Source: SXOA01 sp046153945
Lineage (GTDB): Bacteria > Planctomycetota > Planctomycetia > Pirellulales > Pirellulaceae
DNA: 64,000 nucleotides
NCBI GenBank assembly: GCA_046153945.1
Contig: JBJXFF010000187.1
Location: 6,315 to 70,314, forward strand
Reading direction: 5' to 3'
The notes below the pieces were generated by a model. The model was not told where the DNA came from. It saw only the letters and a list, made by a program, of their open reading frames with translations, and did not search any database. The position numbers and the translations under genes were made by a program. Shown piece after piece: positions 42,890 through 50,700 of this stretch; positions within the stretch are counted from its first letter, which is position 1, and every line of letters starts with the position of its first letter.

Positions 42890-43642
42890 TTAGGGAGTCC
42901 CCTTCTTCCATGCCTCATCCTTGCCAAAAAATAACAGATGCTGCCAGGGAAGCTTTTCGTATTGCTTATCGAGCTTAAAGCCGTTTGGACGTAGCTCTTT
43001 CAGCACCTGGGCTTTGGTCATCTTGTGTTCGGGCTTGATGGGGACATTCGGATCCTCGCCCCGAAACTCCAGTAAGACCAACTGTCCTTTGGGGGCGAGA
43101 GCCTCGCGCATGGCCGACAGCATTTGCTCGGGATAGGAGAACTCATGATAGACATCCGCGCAGAAAATCATGTCGAATTTCCCTTTCGGCAGCCGCGGGT
43201 CAACGAAAGTTCCAAGCACGGGCGTAATGTTCCGAATCCCTTGTTCATCCGCGCGGTCGTTCAGCATCTTAAGCATCTCTGGCTGGATATCCACACCATA
43301 GATATGCCCCTCTTCACCCACCATCTTGGCAAACTGCAACGTGTAAAACCCGTTGCCGCACCCCATGTCGCAAATGGTCATGCCTCGCTTAACGCCCAGG
43401 TTGGCAAGCATGAGCGAGCAGCGTTCTTCTTGCTCGCGATTGTCGCGCGTCAGCCACGGTGCCCCGGTGTAGTGCATCGTCTGAGCGATGAGCCTCCCTT
43501 TGTACTCCGTGAGCGGCTCGGGGAGCTTCTTCGTTGTTTTAGACGCAGGGACTTCGTCGTCTTGTCCCCACGACGACGTCACCACCGAAAGCTGCGAAAG
43601 CAGGGCGGCTGTGAAGAGGAAAACTCGCAGGGTAAATTTCAT
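42890..43642 (-). CDS. SAM-dependent methyltransferase with N-terminal signal peptide
   Basis: This 250-residue class I methyltransferase has a clear export signal (LRVFLFTAALLSQLSVVTSS, with SSWG before the charged mature start). Motif I is TICDMGCGNGFYTLQFAKMV, followed by IYGVDIQPEMLKML and FDMIFCADVYHEFSYPEQML. The ATG at 43642 is 8 bases after GGAG. Export is odd for a SAM enzyme, because SAM is a cytosolic cofactor. The substrate is unknown. Confidence 0.82.
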   Translation of the reverse strand: MKFTLRVFLFTAALLSQLSVVTSSWGQDDEVPASKTTKKLPEPLTEYKGRLIAQTMHYTGAPWLTRDNREQEERCSLMLANLGVKRGMTICDMGCGNGFYTLQFAKMVGEEGHIYGVDIQPEMLKMLNDRADEQGIRNITPVLGTFVDPRLPKGKFDMIFCADVYHEFSYPEQMLSAMREALAPKGQLVLLEFRGEDPNVPIKPEHKMTKAQVLKELRPNGFKLDKQYEKLPWQHLLFFGKDEAWKKGTP

Positions 43643-43802
43643 GTTTGTCTCCACGGAAGGGCTACCTGAATCCTAGAGCCTGGCGCGGCGTAATTCCAGC
43701 CGTGCATTTTTGAAGAAGGGCACTTTTAGAAAGGACCAGCCATGCCGACGCTTATCACTACTCCCATTATCATCCAGGTTTGCTCACCCGCCTTGGCCCG
43801 CC

Positions 43803-44396
43803 TCAAGTCGTCAGCGTTCCCTTTGTGCTGGGAACGCCGGTCATTCGCGGGTCCGCCTCGACGGCCATTCGCAGTGCGCGGGCGGCGGACTTGAAGATGG
43901 CTTCGGTTTTGTGGTGGCTGTTGCGGCCGTAGTGGATGAGGATGTGCAGGTTGCAGAGGGCATTGGCGGCAAAGGCCTGCCAAAAGTCTTCGACGAGCTC
44001 GGTATCGAAGTCGCCGATTTTTGGACTGTCGAAGGCGGCTTGAAAAACGAGATAGTAGCGGCCGGAGAGATCGATTGCGGTCGTCGCCAACGTTTCTTCC
44101 ATCGGCAACGTGAAGTGGCCGTATCGGCGGATTCCCTTCTTATCGCCGAGGGCTTGCTTCACCGCCTGTCCCAGGCAGATTCCGATGTCCTCCACCGTAT
44201 GGTGCTGGTCAACCTGCAAATCTCCCTTGGCCACGACCTTCAAATCAAACGCGCCGTGGCGAGCGAACAGCTCGAGCATGTGATCGAGAAACCCCACGCC
44301 GGTCTGCCAGTTTCCCTGGCCGCTGCCGTCCAGGTTCAGTTCCAGGCGGATCTGAGTTTCGCGAGTCTTGCGGTCGATGGTTGCGGTTCGGGGCAT
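43803..44396 (-). CDS. hisB: Imidazoleglycerol-phosphate dehydratase
   Basis: This 197-residue enzyme converts imidazole-glycerol phosphate to imidazole-acetol phosphate in histidine synthesis. The Mn-binding strings are present: GVGFLDHMLELFARHG, QHHTVEDIGICLG near the centre, and NLHILIHYGRNSHHKTEAIF at the C-terminal site. Length is that of the monofunctional enzyme, with no histidinol-phosphatase part. The start is one base beyond the hisC stop (TGA-A-ATG order on the minus strand), so it is translated with hisC. Confidence 0.96.
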   Translation of the reverse strand: MPRTATIDRKTRETQIRLELNLDGSGQGNWQTGVGFLDHMLELFARHGAFDLKVVAKGDLQVDQHHTVEDIGICLGQAVKQALGDKKGIRRYGHFTLPMEETLATTAIDLSGRYYLVFQAAFDSPKIGDFDTELVEDFWQAFAANALCNLHILIHYGRNSHHKTEAIFKSAARALRMAVEADPRMTGVPSTKGTLTT

Positions 44397-44397
44397 T

Positions 44398-45447
44398 TCA
44401 CACCATGGTCTTGAGAAGGGTCAACAAGGCTTCGATCTGTTCGTCGGTCCCGACACTGATTCGCAATCCATCGCTCCAGCCGGGGTAGTTCATGTAACGG
44501 ATCAGGATGCGGTTCTGCTTGAGCTGTTCGTAGAGCGGCTTGGCGGGTTGGCGCGGGTGAGTACACCAGACGAAATTGGATTGCGAAGGTATGACGAAAA
44601 ATCCGAGTTGCGTCAGGCCCGCGACAAGTCGGATGCGAGTTGCGATGTTCTTGGCCCGGTTCTCCATCAGCCAGGCCTGGTCCCCAATGGCAGCCGTGGC
44701 GGCAGCGATGGAGAGTGAGTCGCAATTGTAGCTGTCTTTCACCTTGATAAGTTGCTCGATGAAGTGGGGCTGGGCGACGATATAGCCGAAGCGGAGCCCG
44801 GCGAGGCCGTAGGACTTGCTGAGCGTGCGGCTGACCATGATCTTCTCGTTTTGAACGACGAGATCCATGCAGTTGAAGTCGGCAAAGTCGACGTACGCTT
44901 CGTCAATGAGTAGCGGACAAGGGAGCCGCTCGGCAAAGTCGAGAATCGCCTCGCGGGAGATCATGGTGCCCGTCGGGCTATTGGGATTGGGGAGGAATAC
45001 CAGTTTGAGCCCCTCGGCCGGATTTCCAAATGCTGCCGGCAGCGTCCAGTCGGCATTGAACTTCACTTCTTCCCAGCGAGCATCCTGGAGTTGAGCAAGT
45101 GAGCGATAGAGGATGTAGCTGGGATACGGCAGCCGCAGGAGTTCGCCGGGGCCGACAAAGGCACGCGTGCAGATCGTGAGAATGTCGTCACTGCCGTTGC
45201 CAGCCAGAATCCAGTCCTTGTTCGGCAGATTCAACACCTCCGCCGCCCGCAGCCGAAAGCTGTTCGCCATCGGATCGGGATACCGCTGCAACCCCCGCTC
45301 GAGCACCTCGTCAATCGCCCGGCGAATCCCCGGCGACGGCCGATAAGGATTCTCATTTGTGTTGAGCTTGATGAACTTCCCCGCCTGCGGCTGTTCACCG
45401 GGCGTGTAGCCGTCCATGGCGAGGATGTTTGAGCGGAAGTAGGACAT
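44398..45447 (-). CDS. hisC: Histidinol-phosphate aminotransferase
   Basis: This 349-residue PLP-dependent class I/II aminotransferase has the cofactor Lys in SRTLSKSYGLAGLRFGY, with LVFLPNPNSPTGTMISREAI and LLIDEAYVDFAD marking the PLP pocket and SIAAATAAIG the dimer side. It converts histidinol phosphate and 2-oxoglutarate to imidazole-acetol phosphate and glutamate, or the reverse. It lies between the HNH gene and hisB on the same strand. Confidence 0.95.
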   Translation of the reverse strand: MSYFRSNILAMDGYTPGEQPQAGKFIKLNTNENPYRPSPGIRRAIDEVLERGLQRYPDPMANSFRLRAAEVLNLPNKDWILAGNGSDDILTICTRAFVGPGELLRLPYPSYILYRSLAQLQDARWEEVKFNADWTLPAAFGNPAEGLKLVFLPNPNSPTGTMISREAILDFAERLPCPLLIDEAYVDFADFNCMDLVVQNEKIMVSRTLSKSYGLAGLRFGYIVAQPHFIEQLIKVKDSYNCDSLSIAAATAAIGDQAWLMENRAKNIATRIRLVAGLTQLGFFVIPSQSNFVWCTHPRQPAKPLYEQLKQNRILIRYMNYPGWSDGLRISVGTDEQIEALLTLLKTMV

Positions 45448-45474
45448 GTGATTCTTCGAAAATTCTCGATACGA

Positions 45475-45891
45475 TTACGTCGCTGACAGTCTCATCAAGT
45501 TTGCAGCGCCGAGCAATTCGCGCAACAAGACACGGTCAGGATCATTAAAATTCAGTACATAAAAAGTTGCACGACCGGCGGGAGTCAATCCAAGAATCGT
45601 CGCGCCACTCCAGGAAAAATGGTCAGCCCACGTTTCGTTCCGCGGATGAAACAGCGGCGTTATCTGGGACGTATCGGGATCAAGACCGGCAATGTTATCA
45701 CCCTTGAATCCATTACAGTGGTAACAACTGAGCGCAAGGTTAGCGAAAATTGTCGGTCCAAGGTGTTTGATGGCAATGATGTGGTCGATGCAAGCCGGCG
45801 AAGCATCGAACTCGACCGGAACGAGACAATACTCGCAGCGCTCGCTAGCACGCCGCCAAACATCCTTTCGCAATGCCGCAGTAAACGCCAT
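45475..45891 (-). CDS. HNH endonuclease-domain protein
   Basis: This 138-residue protein contains an HNH domain: Cys19-Glu-Tyr-Cys22 (RCEYCLVP), ACIDHIIAIKHLGPT (Asp36-His37), ANLALSC (Asn51) and SCYHCNGFKG (Cys56, Cys59, Asn60, Lys63). It is a zinc-stabilised nuclease fold; the catalytic His is conserved. Its ATG follows directly on the TAA of the small upstream gene. It lies inside the his block, between the small gene and hisC. The role is unclear, perhaps a restriction-like or homing function. Confidence 0.85.
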   Translation of the reverse strand: MAFTAALRKDVWRRASERCEYCLVPVEFDASPACIDHIIAIKHLGPTIFANLALSCYHCNGFKGDNIAGLDPDTSQITPLFHPRNETWADHFSWSGATILGLTPAGRATFYVLNFNDPDRVLLRELLGAANLMRLSAT

Positions 45892-46173
45892 TTAATTGGC
45901 CTGAGTCGTTTGTTGCAGCGAAAGTCTGGCCTTGGCCTGGAGCAGTGAGACCAGGTTTCCAATTCGTCGATAATTGTCCATCTCTTCTCGGAGCGAGTCC
46001 GTCATTTCTCCACGATTGTTGAGTTCCGCCAACTCCATCATCCGGTCGCGCCGCGTCTCCGAAAATCCAAGCGACAGCATCCACTGGGCTACTTCAGGCT
46101 TTAAGTTCGGTGCTTCAGGGGAAACCAAATCCTTGAGAATCTCTGAAAACGATGATTGTGTTGTCGGGTACAT
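45892..46173 (-). CDS. Small helical protein coupled to HNH gene
   Basis: This 93-residue protein is predicted to be all-helical: SSFSEILKDLV, KPEVAQWMLSLGFSETRRDR, MMELAELNNRGEM and REEMDNYRRIGNLVSLLQAK. No family is recognised. The ATG at 46173 has AAGGAG 8 bases upstream, and a longer frame to 46194 has no such site. Its stop TAA is immediately followed by the ATG of the HNH gene, so the pair is translationally coupled and may function together. Confidence 0.72.
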   Translation of the reverse strand: MYPTTQSSFSEILKDLVSPEAPNLKPEVAQWMLSLGFSETRRDRMMELAELNNRGEMTDSLREEMDNYRRIGNLVSLLQAKARLSLQQTTQAN

Positions 46174-46193
46174 GCTCTTTCTCCTTGTCTCCA

Positions 46194-47549
46194 TTATACC
46201 ACTCTTAAATCGACACTCGCGCGGTGTGCCGTCAGGCCTTCCTTGTCCGCCAATCGCCGAATGTGAGGTGCGATGGTCCGTAACGCCTCTTCAGAATACT
46301 GAATCACGCTGCTGCTGCGGAGGAAGTGGTTGGCGGAAAGGCCGCTGGCCCAACGGGCAGTGCCGCCGGTTGGCAAAACGTGCGAGGGGCCGGCTGCGTA
46401 ATCGCCGAGGGCGACGGGACTAAAGTTGCCCAGAAAGGTCGCTCCGGCATTGCTGATCTTCGCGGCCAGCCGGGCGGCATTGTCCGTGGCAATGTGCAAA
46501 TGCTCCGGGGCGAGTAGGTCCGTAATGCGACAGGCTTCGTCTTCGTCTCGCACCAGAATCAAGCAGCCAAAGTCGCGGAGGCTTTGAATCGTCAGTTCGC
46601 AGCGAGATAGCTTTGCGATTTGTCTTTGCAACTCGGCAACCGTCGCTTCCAGCAGTCGTTCGCTCCAGGTGACGAGAATGCTCGCTCCGGGGGCATGCTC
46701 CGCCTGAGCCAGCATGTCAGCCGCGGTGAAATCGGGGCGGGTCGTGTCGTCGGCGATGACGACCACTTCGCTCGGTCCGGCGATGGAATCGATATCGACC
46801 TGGCCATAGACATGGCGCTTGGCGAGCGCGACAAACAAGTTCCCCGGCCCAACAATCTTGTCCACTGGAGCAATCGGCCCTGCTCCATACGCCAGTGCCG
46901 CCACTCCCTGGGCTCCACCGACTCGGTAAACCTCGGTCACGCCGAGTTCGTGGCAAGTCGTCAGCACATCGAGATTATTCGCTCCATTTGCCGTCGGAGG
47001 AGAGACAACTGCAATCTCGCGCACTCCTGCCGCTTGGGCGGGAACCACGGTCATCAGCACGGTCGAAGGATACGCCGCCGCACCGCCGGGAACACAGATG
47101 CCGACACGCGCCAGCGGAACATACCGTTGCCACAGGACGACGCCGGGGCGAGTCACTTCCACGTCGTGATGCAAGATAGCTCGCTGAAACTGCAACACGT
47201 TTTCGCGCACCTGCCGCACGGTCGCCAGAAACGCCGGCTCCGCTTTCGCATGAGCCGCCTTGAGTTCTTCGGCCGAGACTCGAATTGTTTCGGGAGTCAG
47301 TACGGCCTTATCGAGTTTGCGGGAATACTCCAGGACCGCCGCAAGTCCCCGTTGCTGGACATCGCCACAAATCCGCTCTACGACTTGCACCGGCGAAAGG
47401 GGCTCACCGAAAACTTCGACCGTCCGCTTCTTCCCCGCCTCACTCACTACATTCCCAGCCGGGCTGAGCTTGGCGCGCAGGGCTGCCAGCGACTGCTCCA
47501 CGTCGCCGAAACGCGCATCGATGCGGGTAATTACAAGTAATTGGGTCAT
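46194..47549 (-). CDS. hisD: Histidinol dehydrogenase
   Basis: This 451-residue zinc enzyme oxidises histidinol to histidine with two NAD. The family strings include RYVPLARVGICVPGGAAAYP, RVGGAQGVAALAYG, VDKIVGPGNLFVALAK, DIDSIAGPSEVVVIAD and SHVLPTGGTARWASGLSANH. Zinc-ligand Gln, His and Asp positions are in AEHAPGASIL, YAAGPSHVLP and NHFLRSSS regions. It has an N-terminal extension of about 30 residues. It is the first gene of the his block, and a 245-bp gap and a hairpin terminator separate it from the surface-protein gene. Confidence 0.94.
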   Translation of the reverse strand: MTQLLVITRIDARFGDVEQSLAALRAKLSPAGNVVSEAGKKRTVEVFGEPLSPVQVVERICGDVQQRGLAAVLEYSRKLDKAVLTPETIRVSAEELKAAHAKAEPAFLATVRQVRENVLQFQRAILHHDVEVTRPGVVLWQRYVPLARVGICVPGGAAAYPSTVLMTVVPAQAAGVREIAVVSPPTANGANNLDVLTTCHELGVTEVYRVGGAQGVAALAYGAGPIAPVDKIVGPGNLFVALAKRHVYGQVDIDSIAGPSEVVVIADDTTRPDFTAADMLAQAEHAPGASILVTWSERLLEATVAELQRQIAKLSRCELTIQSLRDFGCLILVRDEDEACRITDLLAPEHLHIATDNAARLAAKISNAGATFLGNFSPVALGDYAAGPSHVLPTGGTARWASGLSANHFLRSSSVIQYSEEALRTIAPHIRRLADKEGLTAHRASVDLRVV

Positions 47550-47730
47550 AATGGACTGTGCCGAAGTAGGACAAGTGCCGGTACATTTTGTTCGCTTGTG
47601 CCCTTACAAGGAAGGACGGGTTGCGGAGAACCGTGTTCCACGCCCAGAAAAGGCCCATAACTTAGGCTCTACAGAAGTGAAGCCCCGCAATTTCTGGCAG
47701 GCCTTCCGGTGCATTCCTAGCAAAGAAATG

Positions 47731-47755
47731 AGCCGCCGGAATCATTCCGGCGGCT
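47731..47755 (-). terminator. Hairpin terminator after the giant surface-protein gene
   Basis: AGCCGCCGGA and TCCGGCGGCT flank a five-base loop (10-bp perfect stem). On the minus strand the hairpin is followed by CATTTCTTTG, a weakly T-rich tail. It stands 38 bases after the surface-protein stop and upstream of the his block. Confidence 0.65.
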
Positions 47756-47793
47756 CCTGGGTGTTCCTGGGCAACTGGTATTCGATCCGTCAA

Positions 47794-50700
47794 CTACTTT
47801 TTGCGGGCGTTTGAGTTGTCGTCGAGCGCCAGCAGGGCCGCCAAGCTGCCGTCCTGGGCTGAGGTGCTGCCCAGGTCGCTAAAGTAAGCGTCGGCTGCTT
47901 CTCCTTCGCCGGAAGCTCCGCCATCCCCCAACTGCGAGTTCAGTCGGTTGATGACCATCAGGGCATCAACGGGCGAGCAGATCCCGTCTCCATTTACATC
48001 CACGAAAGGAGCATGCGTAAACGGAGTGGGAGGAAGGCTGGTATCACCGCTATTGAGCCTGTTAATAATCAGCAAGGCGTCAATCGGCGAAACCGAGCCG
48101 TCGTTATCCACGTCCGAATGATCACGGCTATTGGTGAGGCTGCCGGTGGGTTGTGCGGACGTTATCGGCGGATCGAAATTGCCGGCAATCGGCAACCCCC
48201 ATTCGTCGCCGAACTGCGCAAACTGGTCACTGCCGAACGGAGTGGGCTTAAATAACATGCCTCCGTTGGCAGCGTTTCTCGTCAGAATGGACTGATTGTT
48301 GGAGATGAACAGATACCATTCAGCGCTCTCCCAGGGACCAACACCGGCGCGGTCGGGAACCCACAGACCCAGGTCGGTGATGCCGTCTCCGTCGAAGTCC
48401 GAAGCGACCGGCCGTTCCCGCACACTGGCAAAGCCGAACGTAAAGCTGAATTCGGAATTGCCCGAGAGTCCATTGGAGCCAAAGTCAATGGTGAACTTGT
48501 TGTCGGCCCAAGCTCCGAGGTCTTCCTTTCCGTCACCGTCAAAGTCTCCGGTAATCGGCAGGCCGGACATGTTCGAGCCGGCGAGCTTCAAATCAACCTT
48601 GAAGTCGTGGTTAGTATCGAGCAGCCAGGTATTGCCGACCTTGAGCGCGACTTCGTCGCCATTGGCGGCGTTGCCGTCAAAGTTGCCGGCCACCGGCGTG
48701 CCGCCGATGTTGGTGACACCGGCAAACAGCGGCTGGACAATATTGATTTCCGGAACGCCGTCATTATTCGTGTCGATCAGCCAGCGGTAACTGGTGCCGA
48801 CCTTGCCGTACGCCGCCAGCTTGTCAAAGCCGTCGGCGACACCCGCCACAGCCGATACGAAGTTTCCGGCAAAGATGTTGTCGCTGGTGAATCCCATGAG
48901 GTAAGTGATGTCACGGTTCGTTGCATCCGCATTCGTCGGATCAAAGGTGTAGTTCCCGTTGGTATCAACGTACACGCTCCCGGAAGCCCAGGAGCCGAGT
49001 TCAGCCCGACTGTCGACGGTGAAGCGGGCCACAAAGGAGCCGCCGGGCAGTCCGTTGCCGCTGGGAAAATTAGGCGCACCGCTGGGCTCGGCTGCATTGC
49101 TTTCTCCATCCAGTCCATTTCCGGCTGGATCGAGGACGGAATCCTTAATCGTGAGCGTAAATCGATCGTCGGGCAGGGGCTGGGCGAAGACGAGCCGAAT
49201 GCTGGCCGTCGCGGGCTGGCCGTTCACGACTGGGTTGTTCGTGACGATGACATCCTGAATCGCGATCACTCCGTTGATGTCGCCAACGACCTGGAAATTG
49301 CCTCGCGCACTGGATGCGTCTGCATTGAGCGCGAAGTAATTGGCAAAGAAAGCGGCGTCCCGATTGGGCAAGTCTTGCAACTGAATCGTCAGGCCGTTCA
49401 CCAACGGAGTTGGAGATGCCGGGCTGGACTTGCCGCCGAACAGATTAAAGGGCACGGCATCGGCTGGACCATGACCGGTGATATAGACATCCTTCACCTG
49501 GGGCCCTTCCGGGTCAATCAAGACGTGCAGTGCTACGCTGCTGGGGCCAACATTTCCGGCAAGGTCTTCAAGGGTGGCGGTAATGAGGTATGGTGTTGCG
49601 GATGGAATCAGGGGCTCCGTGGTGATTTCCCACGCTCCCAGCCCATTGCCAAGAATTCCGTCACTGGCATCCGACCCGACGGTTCCTTCTCCCACGATCA
49701 GTCCATTGGCCCGAAGGACCACGTGCGTGTTGGCTTCGCCGACACCGCTAATGGCCAGTGCGTTGACAAGCGTCACGTTGTCGTTGCTGAATTGCCCGCC
49801 ATCGCTAGACGCGAGCAAGTCGAGATTTAGCGGAGCGAGCGGCACCGTATTATCGTTGAGCACGGTCAACAGTGTGCCCAATTGAGTTCGGCCAACCGCG
49901 GGTATCGGGGCACCGGCAGCGCTCTTTTGCCCGTCAAAGATCGTCACCGCCGCTTTGATGAAGTTCGAGAAACCCAAGTATCCTGCCGGGCCGGCGGCAT
50001 TCGCCGAGCCGGCGGCAAAACGGGTTAAATCGGCATCGAAGTTGATGACGAAGATCGTGTCATTGGTCCCTGAGACGGGGTCGGCATAGCCCACCGGCAC
50101 ACCGTTGTCAAAGACGCGCACCGCCGCGCCTGGCGTCACTCCCCCCGCAGCTTGAGCGGCGGTGAGGATCGGAATGCCTTGGAGGGCAAAGTCACTAAGA
50201 TCGGACTGCACATAGTAACGGAGCTGGGTCGTGCGGAACGTGACATTGTCGAGCAAATCACGCCCCGAATCGTCCGTGCGATCGAGCGTAACCTCCCGTG
50301 GCTCCGGAGCGGCGAAGTTCTCCAATTCCAGCGTGTAGAAAGTGGTGGCATTTCCCACTCCAAACACATGCACGAAGTAACGCTGCTGCGAGACAACAGG
50401 AATCACCAGGTGCTCGTCGAGTCCAGTCGCGTTCGACGAAGTGGCAATCACATTGCTGCGGGCATCGAGAATTTCGAGGTTGACGTTGCCGTTCACATTT
50501 GAGAACTGAACATTCACCAAGAGCAGGCCGGTATCGTGCGCGGTGATCTGGAAGAAGTCGGCATCGGGGTCGATCGTGAGATCACGGAGAGTAATCTCAG
50601 GGACCGAGCCGAGCACGCTCGCCGCGGCCAGAGTGTTGTTGGACTCGAACTCGTCAGGATGACGAATGGTCGCAGTTGTTGTCGAGGTTCCGACCGCAAT

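Noticed and set aside
45475..46173. Toxin-antitoxin reading of the HNH pair
   Set aside because: HNH is a nuclease fold that could be toxic, but the small partner shows no antitoxin motif and the gene order alone does not prove a TA pair. I kept it as an open observation.
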